Assembly: GCA_041666525.1 (NCBI GenBank)
Contig: JBAYGT010000005.1
Location: forward strand, 1 to 64,000
From: JBAXTZ01 sp041666525
GTDB lineage: Bacteria; Bacillota; Negativicutes; JBAXTZ01
Direction: 5' to 3'
DNA: 64,000 nt
The notes beneath the pieces were generated by a model. The model had not been told where the DNA came from. It worked only from the letters and a program-made list of their open reading frames with translations, and made no database searches. A program made the position numbers and the translations under genes. Numbering within the stretch: position 1 is the first letter of the stretch; every line of letters begins with the position of its first letter. Positions 53,004 through 62,181 of this stretch are shown one piece after another.

Positions 53004-54015
53004 AATTTAGCTTAAACTCATCGTGAAGCTGCACGTTGTTACCATACAGCCAATATTCCGCAGCAGTTATGGTATTATTATCATTAATTGTAATAATCAT
53101 ACAGCCCGGATGATTATCGGCACTGTTGACCGATTCTTGAGGAGATAAGTCGGCAATTCTTTTATCTGCATCTTTTGGATTATATGATTCGAGCGTTCCC
53201 AAATCGCCAATAACCAGCTGAGGTATACCCTCCACAACTCCGCGACAGTATAAATGTTTATGCCCTGAAATATAAGCCACTACATTACCGGCATTAACCA
53301 ATGTTTTCCATAATTCATCCCTCAAATTCTGCTGCTGAAACATGTTCCAGTGATGCTTGCTCTCCATATCGTTCGGCGTATACATCGGACTGTGTCCAAA
53401 TACAAACACATACTTTTCATTTTTTCCGTTATTGACTTCAGTTTTTATCCAATCAATGTTAAGCGTCGGCATTCTATCTTTGCCGTTAACAAACTGGTCA
53501 GCTAATATAAATTTTGCTCCATTATGCACAAAACTATATGTCAAACCTTTCTCAGCCTCTGGCCCGGTCTGCGGCATTTTATTTGCGATGATACTCATAT
53601 ATGCATGATAACAATTTGTGTCACGATTATCTCGGCCGTAATCATGATTACCACGGATAACATATAATGGAATGTTAGTTTCAGCCAATATTGCTACAGT
53701 TGCCATGTAATTGGAATACTGTTTTGAATATTTTTCATACACCGGCGACGTTGACTTGGTAAGTACACCAGTAATTAAATCGCCAGTTTCAATTACAAAA
53801 TCCGGTTTTTGACTTACAATAAATTCTAAAATCGGGAGCAACGCCGGAGTTACTCCGGTCGGAGTATTTACTTTCTCACAATCATGCGTGTCACTAATCA
53901 GAGCAAAACTCCAACTTTTCGCATCACATTGCGGTATTTGGGCCAAACTTAAAACAACAAGAGTCACCACTGCCAAGGCAGCTTTTAAAGCCCAGTTTCT
54001 TATCATTTTTATCAT
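52993..54015 (-). CDS. Exported calcineurin-like metallophosphoesterase (second copy)
   Basis: A 340-residue protein with a signal peptide (LKAALAVVTLVVLSLAQIPQCDA). Metal motifs: ALISDTHD, ETGDLITG, RGNHDYG, VFGHSPMYTP and SGHKHLY. It is of the same superfamily as its converging neighbour but not a close copy; motif contexts and lengths differ. The start may be ATG 54015, which lies very close to AAGGAG, or ATG 54006. The 3' ends overlap by 11 bases, so the two transcripts would be complementary there; no terminator lies between. Confidence 0.85.
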   Translation of the reverse strand: MIKMIRNWALKAALAVVTLVVLSLAQIPQCDAKSWSFALISDTHDCEKVNTPTGVTPALLPILEFIVSQKPDFVIETGDLITGVLTKSTSPVYEKYSKQYSNYMATVAILAETNIPLYVIRGNHDYGRDNRDTNCYHAYMSIIANKMPQTGPEAEKGLTYSFVHNGAKFILADQFVNGKDRMPTLNIDWIKTEVNNGKNEKYVFVFGHSPMYTPNDMESKHHWNMFQQQNLRDELWKTLVNAGNVVAYISGHKHLYCRGVVEGIPQLVIGDLGTLESYNPKDADKRIADLSPQESVNSADNHPGCMIITINDNNTITAAEYWLYGNNVQLHDEFKLNSNN

Positions 54016-54102
54016 TTCTCCTTAGTACGATTTAAGCAAAATTCTTAAAAAATATTATAGCAATTAATTTTTAAATAAGGAATATTTTGAAAGGTTAATG
54101 CA

Positions 54103-54723
54103 ATGAAAAAACAGTTTAATCCCAAATGGCTAATCATCGCACTCATCGTTTTTCTGGCGGTACACAAAGTACATGGTGAATACATCTCGTTACACACCAT
54201 TTTCGGCATCGGCGGCAATGTTTTGCTTTATTTCCCGTTGTTTGTATACGCACTGATCATCTATATCGGTTTGTCACTTATTAACAAATGGCGTCCGGCC
54301 GTTATCACCGTCAAGCGCCTGGCGTTTACACCGGTAATGTTCCTGATTCTTACTCTGCCCGCAGTAATTGGCGGCAAATATCACGACACCGCGCTACTGT
54401 GTTACATAACCGGCATGGTCGGTGTGTTTATTCTATCAATGCTGATACACAAAAGAATTGACATTCAAGCTGATAAGATCAAAAAATTGATTGCCATTCC
54501 GGCAGATCCAATAATAATCTTCGCAACACTGTTTTGCGTGGGCAACGGCATCGCAACCGGCTATCTCGGCGCAATAAATTCGCCGTTGATGAAATCCGGC
54601 TGGTTGGTACCAATAATGGCATTCGTTTCGGCTGCCATCGCCGGCCACCGGATCGCGAAATCGCTTAGTTTTTATTTGAAATACCGGCAAGCGCCACACA
54701 CCAATCTGGAAAAAACGAAATAA
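54103..54723 (+). CDS. Uncharacterised six-span membrane protein
   Basis: A 206-residue protein that I do not recognise. It shows about six hydrophobic segments (near residues 8-25, 40-60, 72-92, 96-115, 132-155, 165-185), with Arg/Lys-rich short loops and a charged C-terminus (YLKYRQAPHTNLEKTK). No catalytic motif is visible. It is divergent from the phosphoesterase gene and closed by its own terminator. Ribosome site GAAAGG is weak. Confidence 0.7.
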   Translation: MKKQFNPKWLIIALIVFLAVHKVHGEYISLHTIFGIGGNVLLYFPLFVYALIIYIGLSLINKWRPAVITVKRLAFTPVMFLILTLPAVIGGKYHDTALLCYITGMVGVFILSMLIHKRIDIQADKIKKLIAIPADPIIIFATLFCVGNGIATGYLGAINSPLMKSGWLVPIMAFVSAAIAGHRIAKSLSFYLKYRQAPHTNLEKTK

Positions 54724-54730
54724 CCACAAA

Positions 54731-54778
54731 AAAAAAATCAGCCGCGCTATGCAAATTGCACAGTCGGCTGATTTTTTT
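54731..54778. terminator. Bidirectional rho-independent terminator
   Basis: Perfect 14-base inverted repeat (AAAAAAATCAGCCG at 54731-54744, CGGCTGATTTTTTT at 54765-54778). It serves both the plus-strand membrane protein and the minus-strand flavin reductase-like gene, whose stop codon overlaps it. Confidence 0.88.
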
Positions 54779-55337
54779 ATTTTTTGTATTTAGTGCCATC
54801 GCTCCAAGCTTTACCAATCGTTTCACCGCAAGAATAGTATTTCAAATCCGGCATTGTAAAAATCAGCTGATCGATCTTCGCCAGATCCGGTTTGCCGTCA
54901 GTCATGCATTCTTCTTTACAATAAGCATTTACGATTTCGCCAATGAACAAGGTATTGGTCGGCAAATCGATCGTCTGGGTCAACTTGCAAGTCAAGCTGT
55001 ACGGTGCATCAGCAATCAGCGGCGCATTTTTCAAATCGCCATACACTGTTTCAAACAAAGCACCTTTATCAATCTTTCGGCCGGAATTCATGCCACAATA
55101 ATCCGCAACATCTTTTTGCGCAGCGCTTACACCGTTAATGCTAAATTCTCCGGTCTTACGAATAGTTTCGTTAGTCAGATGGCCATTGTTTATAGCAATC
55201 GCAAACAACGGTGGTTGATTATTAACCCGCGCCACCCAGCCAACTGCCATAAAATTTACTTTGTCATCATCTTTTGTGCCAACTAACACCAATGGCATCG
55301 GATATATAAACGCATTTTTACCGATTTCTTTTTGCAT
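54777..55337 (-). CDS. Flavin reductase-like FMN-binding protein
   Basis: A 186-residue protein of the flavin reductase/FMN-binding split-barrel group: PMPLVLVGTKDDDKVNFMAVGWVARVNNQPPLF is the typical opening, followed by NGHLTNETIRKTGEFSING and DYCGMNSGRKIDK. In anaerobes such proteins often reduce flavins or act as small flavoprotein electron carriers. The start is ATG 55337; the longer frame begins with TTG 55385 inside the previous gene. It is the last gene of a three-gene run. Confidence 0.85.
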   Translation of the reverse strand: MQKEIGKNAFIYPMPLVLVGTKDDDKVNFMAVGWVARVNNQPPLFAIAINNGHLTNETIRKTGEFSINGVSAAQKDVADYCGMNSGRKIDKGALFETVYGDLKNAPLIADAPYSLTCKLTQTIDLPTNTLFIGEIVNAYCKEECMTDGKPDLAKIDQLIFTMPDLKYYSCGETIGKAWSDGTKYKK

Positions 55338-55375
55338 CTTTTCTATCTCTTCTTTGAAATTTTGCGGCTTTATAG

Positions 55376-56068
55376 TTATTCCCAAATCTTAAACGGGTTG
55401 TAACGCACGCCGTAATCATAAGTATCCAGTTGTTCCTTCTTTTTAAGCCAGGCAATCACTCTGACGGTTACCGGCGAAATTAGCATTTCATAACCGGATT
55501 TGAAGCCCCATTGCACCAATACATAGATTTGCAGATCAACCAGCGGTATTGTTCCGCCAAAAGCGATAACTCCGAAAATTATCGAATCAAACAGTTGTCC
55601 GACAATCGTTGACAACACCACTCGCAGCCATAAAAAACGACCTTTGCAAGAAACTTTCAATTTTGATAATACGTAAGAATTCAAAAATTCACCAACCAGG
55701 TAAGCGCATAATGACGCCACAAAAATCCGCGGCATGAAACCCAATATACGCGAATAGGCAGCCTGCCCGTCCCAAAACGGCGCCGGCGGCAATATTTCGG
55801 CAATCATTAGCGTCAGCACCAAAAACAAATTCCCGGCAAATCCTAACCAAATAATCATCCGGCTACGCCGGAAACCATAAACCTCGGTCAACACATCACC
55901 AAAAATATAACTAAGCGGAAAAACAATCGTTCCGGCATCCATAAATACACCGAAAAAATCGAAAATCTTTACCGAGGCAATATTAGCGGTCAACAAAAAA
56001 ACAATAAAACTTGCCGAAAATAACAAAAACCGGCGCGAATATTTCGTCTCTGCTTTCTTTTCCGGCAT
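55376..56068 (-). CDS. yhhQ: Queuosine-precursor transporter (YhhQ/VUT family)
   Basis: A 230-residue, six-span protein of the vitamin-uptake-like (YhhQ) family, which imports preQ0/preQ1 for tRNA queuosine formation. Motifs: ANIASVKIFDFFG, FPLSYIFGDVLTEVYGFRRSR, FVASLCAYLVGEFLNSYVLSKLK and GQLFDSIIFGVIAFGG. The ATG at 56068 overlaps the stop of the preceding gene (TAATG), a sign of translational coupling; the longer reading to 56134 lies wholly inside that gene. Confidence 0.88.
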   Translation of the reverse strand: MPEKKAETKYSRRFLLFSASFIVFLLTANIASVKIFDFFGVFMDAGTIVFPLSYIFGDVLTEVYGFRRSRMIIWLGFAGNLFLVLTLMIAEILPPAPFWDGQAAYSRILGFMPRIFVASLCAYLVGEFLNSYVLSKLKVSCKGRFLWLRVVLSTIVGQLFDSIIFGVIAFGGTIPLVDLQIYVLVQWGFKSGYEMLISPVTVRVIAWLKKKEQLDTYDYGVRYNPFKIWE

Positions 56069-56547
56069 TAATCTTCTCGTCTTGAAAAAATAGCCCGGGC
56101 AACAACAAATCCAATCATTGCCGATAAGAAACAAAAAGTTACCGAAACAACCGTATGAAGAATTCGGCTGCGCTCTCTGCAGATTTTCGTTTCCGCCAAA
56201 CGGGAAAACTCTTCAGAAAAATTGGTTTGATTTTCGGCAATAGTTGCTAATGATGGCTTTACTTCAACTCGCTCATCGGTATAGTAACGGATGGTAATCG
56301 TAGAACTTTTACCGCTCGGAGTAGTATGAATAACTCGGTCGCCCAGCCGCATAGAATTTTTCATTGCATCACAAACCAACGGCAAGCGGCTTTTCCAATT
56401 AAGCGCTTTGTGAACTTCTCCCGATACCAACTCAACAAAACTGTCGCCGCGCTCTTTCGCCGATTGCCGGGCTGCCTCAATAAACTGCCGCGCCACAACC
56501 GACGGGCGTTCCTGCGCGTCCTTTGCTGTTGTTTTTTGTTTCGCCAT
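56068..56547 (-). CDS. Uncharacterised protein with C-terminal membrane anchor
   Basis: A 159-residue protein I cannot name. Residues 1-100 are soluble and mixed charged, with VVARQFIEAARQSAKERGDSF and a conserved-looking core NWKSRLPLVCDAMKNSMRLGDRVIHTTPSGKSST. A single hydrophobic helix (about 131-152, TVVSVTFCFLSAMIGFVVARAIF) near the C-terminus would anchor it in the membrane. It is the first gene of the run with the YhhQ-type transporter and flavin reductase-like protein, whose start overlaps its stop. Ribosome site AGGAGGAGCT is strong. The 56548-56759 spacer shows no gene. Confidence 0.72.
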   Translation of the reverse strand: MAKQKTTAKDAQERPSVVARQFIEAARQSAKERGDSFVELVSGEVHKALNWKSRLPLVCDAMKNSMRLGDRVIHTTPSGKSSTITIRYYTDERVEVKPSLATIAENQTNFSEEFSRLAETKICRERSRILHTVVSVTFCFLSAMIGFVVARAIFSRRED

Positions 56548-56759
56548 AGCTCCTCCTAGTTATTGACTTTTTACGTTTACTACTATACGTGCAGGTTAAA
56601 TCGTATACGCAAAAAATCACGACGACAAGTTAACAACGAAATTAAGCCTGATTTTTTGCTTTGTCTGATATTATCCACGATTCTAAAGAAATATTCAATA
56701 TGTGAGTAAACCGCAATTGATATTTTGCCTACCGCGCCATTGATTATATCGCTTTTTAT

Positions 56760-56788
56760 TTGTAATAATACTATCCAACGAATATAAT
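56760..56788 (+). promoter_or_regulatory. Sigma70-type promoter of the peptide transporter gene
   Basis: TTGTAA (56760-56765), a 17-base spacer and a perfect TATAAT (56783-56788), about 27 bases before the start codon. Confidence 0.7.
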
Positions 56789-56815
56789 TTAGTATAAATG
56801 ATTGTGGAGGCGCAG

Positions 56816-58300
56816 ATGGTTAAATCTCCTGACACTAATTCTTTACCACGGAGCATGTATTATCTCTCCGGTACCGAGATGTGGGAACGTTTCAGTTACT
56901 ATGGCATTATGTCAATGCTCATCCTCTATCTAACCAAAGGCTTGGGGATTCCCGATGAACGCGCCGGCCTGATTGTCGGAACCTATATTTCTTTTACCTG
57001 GATGTCGCCAGTACTGGGCGGCTGGTTGGCAGACAAATTTTTAGGGCAGGTTAACGCGATTTTAATTGGCGGTCTCGGAATTTTTCTGGGAAATCTGATT
57101 TTAGCAATCAACTTGGGCGGTTTAAATGGTTTTTTTCTCGGACTGTCCACAATAATCCTTGGTACCGGTCTGCTGAAATCTTCGATATCGGTAATTATCG
57201 GCGAACTTTTTACCGACGGCGACCCGCGGATAGACCGTGCTTACACAGTTTTCTATTTATTCATCAATATCGGATCGTTGTTATCAGCATCAATTGCCGA
57301 AATTGCACAGCGCAGCGACAACTTTGGTATCGGATTTGCATTTGCAACTATCGGAATGCTTTTTGGCTTGTTAATCTTCTGGCGCGGCATGCGTACTTTC
57401 AAAAAAATTGACCGCGTCAACGCCAAACCGGCGTTAGGCGGAACATCATTGGGTATCTCCAATAAAGTTTGGATCGGCTTGCTTTTGGTTGTTTCCTTAC
57501 CAATTGTAGTTTTTTTCTTCCTCTTCTCAGAAATTACCAATTACTTTATGCTATTAAGCGGCGTAGTTGTTATTGCCACGATAATTGGCTACTGGATAAA
57601 ATACAAGTCCCGGCGTGACCGGCTGGGTATAATGGCAATTTTGATATACGTCGTGTATCAAATCGGTTATTTTTCACTATATCAGCAAGTCAGCGATTCA
57701 ATTATTTTGTTTATGGACCGCGTGGTTGATATGCAAGTTTTCGGAATATCAATTTCTTCCGGAGCGGCAAGTTTACTATTTAATAGCGGTTTTATTCTTT
57801 TTTTGGCACCGGCCTTGGCCTGGATTTATTCATTGCTCGGGAAAATAAAAAAAGAACCCGGGACGCCAGTGAAATTTTTCATCGCGTTACTGGCGATGGC
57901 TCTCAGTTTCTTGATCTTCGGTTTGGTTGCGCGAAGTTCAATGGGTGGAGCGATGGCATCAATTTGGCCGGTGATTTTAGGATTCTTTGTCTTTACAATT
58001 TCCGATGTACTCAGCGGCCCGATCTGTTTATCGCTAATCGTCCAGCTGTCACCCAAACAAATCACCGGTTTCATGATGGGCGCAATGTTTTTCTCGATGG
58101 CCGCTGGTGGCTATGTATCCGGATTATTGACTGCCTGGTCGGGAATGGATGCTAATGTAACCGCCTCGGTCGGATTATACGCCGGAAAATTTGCCGAATT
58201 ATTTATGTATTGCGCGGCGGCGATGTTACTCATCGCAATTCTCTATATTTTTGCCATCCCGTTCCTGAAAAAAGCCCATCAAGCTTGCGCCGACGAATAA
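56816..58300 (+). CDS. POT-family proton-coupled di-/tripeptide transporter
   Basis: A 494-residue, 14-span transporter. The proton-coupling motif ExxERFxYYG is present as EMWERFSYYG in helix 1; GGWLADKFLGQ follows helix 2, and FYLFINIGSLLSASI (the PTR2 signature FYxxINxG) in helix 5. It is similar in length to DtpA/DtpT. The start is ATG 56816, after GGAGG; the longer frame from 56798 begins before that site. Together with the OPT transporter this suggests peptide use as a nutrient. Confidence 0.95.
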   Translation: MVKSPDTNSLPRSMYYLSGTEMWERFSYYGIMSMLILYLTKGLGIPDERAGLIVGTYISFTWMSPVLGGWLADKFLGQVNAILIGGLGIFLGNLILAINLGGLNGFFLGLSTIILGTGLLKSSISVIIGELFTDGDPRIDRAYTVFYLFINIGSLLSASIAEIAQRSDNFGIGFAFATIGMLFGLLIFWRGMRTFKKIDRVNAKPALGGTSLGISNKVWIGLLLVVSLPIVVFFFLFSEITNYFMLLSGVVVIATIIGYWIKYKSRRDRLGIMAILIYVVYQIGYFSLYQQVSDSIILFMDRVVDMQVFGISISSGAASLLFNSGFILFLAPALAWIYSLLGKIKKEPGTPVKFFIALLAMALSFLIFGLVARSSMGGAMASIWPVILGFFVFTISDVLSGPICLSLIVQLSPKQITGFMMGAMFFSMAAGGYVSGLLTAWSGMDANVTASVGLYAGKFAELFMYCAAAMLLIAILYIFAIPFLKKAHQACADE

Positions 58301-58308
58301 ATTACAAC

Positions 58309-59079
58309 TTAGCGCATACATTTTTTCAATATTTCAGCACATATTTCGCTAACACTTTTGCCGTCGACATCGATTGTGATGTCGGCGGCTTTTTTATATT
58401 TTTCAAGCCGCAAGTTGTTTAATTGCACCAATTCAGTTGCTTCAATCCCATCCGCCAATGGCCTCCCGCCAGACATTTTCAAACGTCTCATAACTTCAGT
58501 CAAGCCAAGTTTAAGCCAAACTAATTTACCGTTATTACGAAGTACACAAACATTACTATCATCCAAAACCAAGCCACCGCCACAAGCAATAATGCACTGC
58601 CGCCGTGCAGACAATTGTTTTACAACCGCGCGTTCATATTTCCTGAACGCAGCTTCCCCCTGCTCGATGAAAATAGCCTCAATTTTTTTTTGCTGCAAAC
58701 GTTCAATTTCGCCGTCGGTATCAATAAAGCTGTAGCCAGTAATTTCTGACAATTCTTTGCCGACTGTAGTTTTTCCGCAGGCCATGAAGCCTGTTAAAAC
58801 AATGTTGTCGTTTATGCACTGCTGCATCTGAATGTTTCTGCTCTGCTTCATTATAAAATTATACAACTCAACGATTTTGGCTGTTTTCTTGCCATCGGCA
58901 ACCATATTAGCAATTCGTTCAATAATTGCTTGTTCACGCTCCGGCTGGTAAACCCCAAGTTTATTAAGTTTCTTATATTCACCGACAGCTTGAACCGCTG
59001 CCAACCGCCTGATCATGACTTGAACGATTTCCCGGTCACATTCGTTGATTTCGCGCCGCAACTCTTCCAATTCTGTCAT
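58309..59079 (-). CDS. Chorismate mutase-shikimate kinase fusion
   Basis: A 256-residue bifunctional protein. Residues 1-85 are an AroQ-type chorismate mutase helical domain: LRREINECDREIVQVMIRRLAAVQ, EYKKLNKLGVYQPEREQAIIERI. Residues 92-256 are shikimate kinase: Walker A GFMACGKTT at 97-105, the shikimate-binding Asp and Arg in FIDTDGEIE and AFRKYER, GGGLVL, and the lid segment SGGRPLADG. It closes the aromatic operon. PheA upstream has no mutase domain, so this protein would supply prephenate for both PheA and TyrA. Confidence 0.93.
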   Translation of the reverse strand: MTELEELRREINECDREIVQVMIRRLAAVQAVGEYKKLNKLGVYQPEREQAIIERIANMVADGKKTAKIVELYNFIMKQSRNIQMQQCINDNIVLTGFMACGKTTVGKELSEITGYSFIDTDGEIERLQQKKIEAIFIEQGEAAFRKYERAVVKQLSARRQCIIACGGGLVLDDSNVCVLRNNGKLVWLKLGLTEVMRRLKMSGGRPLADGIEATELVQLNNLRLEKYKKAADITIDVDGKSVSEICAEILKKCMR

Positions 59080-59096
59080 AGTTCCTCACCATTCTA

Positions 59097-60155
59097 CTAG
59101 ATATTACTACAAAATTCTTCGACGATTCTAAGCGATAACTGTTGCTCCTGATACCTATCGTGACCGACCGGCAGAATAAAACTGATCTTACCGGTGGTGT
59201 TTTTTTTGTCACCGCTCATCAGCTTCGGCAATGTCCGCAAATTAACCTGTGTTAAGCTGACATCTATCCCGGTTTTTCCGATAACAGCAAAAATTTCATC
59301 CGCGTATTCAGCGTCGATTACTTTTAATTTTTTCGCCAACAGTGTTTCATAATACATCCCCAGCAACACTGCTTCACCATGCAAATAGTATTGATAGTTT
59401 GTAGCGACTTCCAGTGCATGCCCGAAAGTATGCCCAACGTTAAGGACTTTCCGCAAATTGGTCTCGGCCTCATCCTGGCTCACCACGCTGGCTTTTATCC
59501 GGCAACACTCCCTGATTAAAAAGGTCATTACTTCGTAATCGCAATTCATGATTTTTTTATAATTCTTATCAATATAACCCAGCAACCACGCTTCAATTAA
59601 ACCATACTTGATTATTTCGCCCACTCCGGCTCGGTATTCCCGCCGTGGCAGGCTGTGTAACAAGTCAATATCGATATAAACGGCTTGCGGTTGATAAAAA
59701 CTACCGACAAGATTTTTACCATATTCAGTGTTTATTCCGGTTTTTCCGCCAATACTGCTGTCCGTTTGCGCGAGCAATGTAGTTGGAACTTGAATGTAGC
59801 GCACACCGCGCATATAAATCGATGCACAAAAACCGGCAAGATCACCAATCACGCCGCCGCCAAAAGCGATAACCAAAGATTTTCGAGTCATGCAAAATTG
59901 CGTCATCGCTGTAATTATTTCAGCAACGCTATGGAAAGATTTTGCGGTTTCACCGGCACTAATTTCATGAATTCTATATTCTACCGCCGCCAATGCTTTT
60001 TCGATGTACTGATGCTGCAGCCGATTTACATTATTATCTGTCAACACAAATACTTTATCTGCTCCAGCAAAATTAATGCCGACGGTTTCCAATGTCTTTT
60101 GACCAATATGAATGTTATAGCTGTTTTTTCCTAGATTAACTGTGACTTTCTCCAT
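59097..60155 (-). CDS. aroB: 3-dehydroquinate synthase
   Basis: A 352-residue NAD- and zinc-dependent enzyme that closes DAHP to 3-dehydroquinate. Motifs: FAFGGGVIGDLAGFCASIYMRGV-like (GGGVIGDLAGF), QVPTTLLAQTDSSIGGKTGIN, GEIIKYGLI, and zinc ligands in NVGHTFGHALE. Length is normal. The start overlaps the end of aroC by 25 bases, and GAGGAG inside aroC serves it, so translation is probably coupled. Confidence 0.96.
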   Translation of the reverse strand: MEKVTVNLGKNSYNIHIGQKTLETVGINFAGADKVFVLTDNNVNRLQHQYIEKALAAVEYRIHEISAGETAKSFHSVAEIITAMTQFCMTRKSLVIAFGGGVIGDLAGFCASIYMRGVRYIQVPTTLLAQTDSSIGGKTGINTEYGKNLVGSFYQPQAVYIDIDLLHSLPRREYRAGVGEIIKYGLIEAWLLGYIDKNYKKIMNCDYEVMTFLIRECCRIKASVVSQDEAETNLRKVLNVGHTFGHALEVATNYQYYLHGEAVLLGMYYETLLAKKLKVIDAEYADEIFAVIGKTGIDVSLTQVNLRTLPKLMSGDKKNTTGKISFILPVGHDRYQEQQLSLRIVEEFCSNI

Positions 60156-61273
60156 CGCGCTTCCATCTCCTCTATGCTGTCACCGCCAAAGACACGCAAA
60201 AATTCCTCAGCAACAACTGTCGCCGCAACCGCAGCTCCAACGACAGCTGCAGCCGGAACAGCGCAAATGTCACTACGCTCACTGTTGGCAACAATGGCGC
60301 TATGATCAATAATATCTACTGACCGTAACGGATTTTTCAGTGTTGGTATCGGTTTCATAGCGCAACGAATTATTATCGATTCCCCGTTGCTCATCCCGCC
60401 CTCTATGCCGCCGGCATTATTAGTATTACGAGAATATCCCCGTGCTGCACTATAAAATATTTCATCGTGAACCGCTGATCCCGGAAGATCGGCACATTCA
60501 AAACCACAGCCAAATTCAACACCTTTTATTGCCTGAATGCTTTGTAAGGCAAACGCTAATTTGGCATCCAGCTTTCTATCCCAATGTACATAGCTCCCAA
60601 GCCCCGCAGGTACTCCGGTTATTACTATTTCAAAAATTCCGCCAACCGATTCACCACCAGCTTTGGCAGCATCAATCAATTCAATCGCTCGTTGCTCTGC
60701 TGCTTTGTCGCGCATGAATAATGGCGACTTTAACACTTCAAGCATGTTTTGCTCAACCTTGTTCTCAACTTGTACTTTTATGCCGCCAATGTTAACCACG
60801 TGAAAATAAACCTGAACGCCGAACCGCTCAAGCAACTGGCGGCAAATGCTGCCGACTACCACGCGGGTCGCAGTCTCGCGGGCGCTGGCGCGTTCCAAAA
60901 CATTACGCGCATCATCAAACCGATACTTCAGCGCACCCGTCAAATCAGCGTGGCCAGGGCGCGGCGCCGTCACGCGTTTGTCATTCTTACTCTCTGCAAC
61001 CGGATTCATATAATCTTGCCAATTTTCATAGTCGTTATTCTCAATCAAAAAACTTATCGGGCTGCCCAACGTCACCCCGCCGCGCATCCCCGATAGAATT
61101 CTAACGCGATCAGCCTCGATTGCCATCCGTTCACCGCGGCCATAACCCATCTGGCGTTGCGCAAGATCGCGATTAATTATCTCAATGTCAACATACAATC
61201 CGGCCGGCAAGCCTTCGATTATTCCCGTCAATGCCGGACCGTGCGATTCTCCGCCCGTTAGATATCTCAACAT
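60131..61273 (-). CDS. aroC: Chorismate synthase
   Basis: A 380-residue FMN-dependent enzyme making chorismate from EPSP. Signatures: LTGGESHGPALTGIIEGLPAG at the N-terminus, DLAQRQMGYGRGERM, SARETATRVVVGSICRQLL, GGIEGGMSNGESI and MKPIPTLKNPLRSVD. The start follows GGAGAGATAAG. Confidence 0.97.
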   Translation of the reverse strand: MLRYLTGGESHGPALTGIIEGLPAGLYVDIEIINRDLAQRQMGYGRGERMAIEADRVRILSGMRGGVTLGSPISFLIENNDYENWQDYMNPVAESKNDKRVTAPRPGHADLTGALKYRFDDARNVLERASARETATRVVVGSICRQLLERFGVQVYFHVVNIGGIKVQVENKVEQNMLEVLKSPLFMRDKAAEQRAIELIDAAKAGGESVGGIFEIVITGVPAGLGSYVHWDRKLDAKLAFALQSIQAIKGVEFGCGFECADLPGSAVHDEIFYSAARGYSRNTNNAGGIEGGMSNGESIIIRCAMKPIPTLKNPLRSVDIIDHSAIVANSERSDICAVPAAAVVGAAVAATVVAEEFLRVFGGDSIEEMEARWRKSQLI

Positions 61274-61309
61274 CTTATCTCTCCATTCACTATTGATCAG
61301 CGCCCGTTA

Positions 61310-62134
61310 TCAAGCTTTTTCGTATGAACCAAATATTTTTAACCAAGCCGTCTGAGCCTGGATTGCCGAAAGCACCGCCAGGATTTCTGGTTGGTCTTGA
61401 TGCCCGATAAAATCAATGAAGAAAATATATTCGCCCATGATCTGCTTTGCCGGCCGTGATTCAACTCTTGTCATATTAATGTTCATCTCGGCAAAAATCT
61501 TAAATACTTCATATAGACAACCAGCATGGTCTTCAGAAAAAGCAAAAGCTATCGAAGTTTTATCGTTTCCGGTCGGACGGGTCATCGCTTTGCCAATGTA
61601 CAAAAATCTCGTCTGATTGCAGGGATTGTCCTGAATATTCCGCGCCAGAACATTCAGTGAATACATATCAGCAGCTTTAACACTTGCTACTGCACCGTGA
61701 TAATCGCCACCGGCAAGCGCCAATTTGCAGGCTTGCGAAGTACTGGTACAGCTTACCAGCTCAATTCGCGGATGTTCGCGATGAAAAAAATTGCGGCATT
61801 GTTCCAACGCTTGTTCATGCGAATAGACATAACGGATTTCGTCTGCGGAATTACCGCTGCTCAATAAACAATGCTCAATATTTAAAACATACTCGCCACA
61901 AACTGTAGTTTTTTGCAAACCAAGCAATAAATCCATCGCCGTTGCTACTGCACCGTAAGTAGAATTCTCAACCGGCAGCATACCGCCGTCAATAGCGCCT
62001 GATTCTACACTTTCAATGATATCGGCAAAACTCGATAACGCTACTAATTTCACATCACTGCCTAAACGTTCGCCAAAAGCAACCGCCGCCTCATAAGTAA
62101 ATGACCCAATCGGACCAAGATAACCCAGTTTCAT
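61310..62134 (-). CDS. pheA: Prephenate dehydratase
   Basis: A 274-residue enzyme with a periplasmic-binding-like dehydratase domain (about 1-180; GYLGPIGSFTYEAAVAF, LPVENSTYGAVATAMDLL, and NQTRFLYIGK with the Thr-Arg-Phe active motif) and a C-terminal ACT domain (KTSIAFAFSEDHAGCLYEVFKIFAEMNINMTRVESRPAK), which gives feedback control by phenylalanine. It lacks a chorismate mutase domain. ATG 62134 is used, after GAGGGAG; TTG 62140 in the same frame is less likely. Confidence 0.96.
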   Translation of the reverse strand: MKLGYLGPIGSFTYEAAVAFGERLGSDVKLVALSSFADIIESVESGAIDGGMLPVENSTYGAVATAMDLLLGLQKTTVCGEYVLNIEHCLLSSGNSADEIRYVYSHEQALEQCRNFFHREHPRIELVSCTSTSQACKLALAGGDYHGAVASVKAADMYSLNVLARNIQDNPCNQTRFLYIGKAMTRPTGNDKTSIAFAFSEDHAGCLYEVFKIFAEMNINMTRVESRPAKQIMGEYIFFIDFIGHQDQPEILAVLSAIQAQTAWLKIFGSYEKA

Positions 62135-62181
62135 AAACAAATTTCTCCCTCAAATATAATTCACTTAAGCCTAATTTTGAT

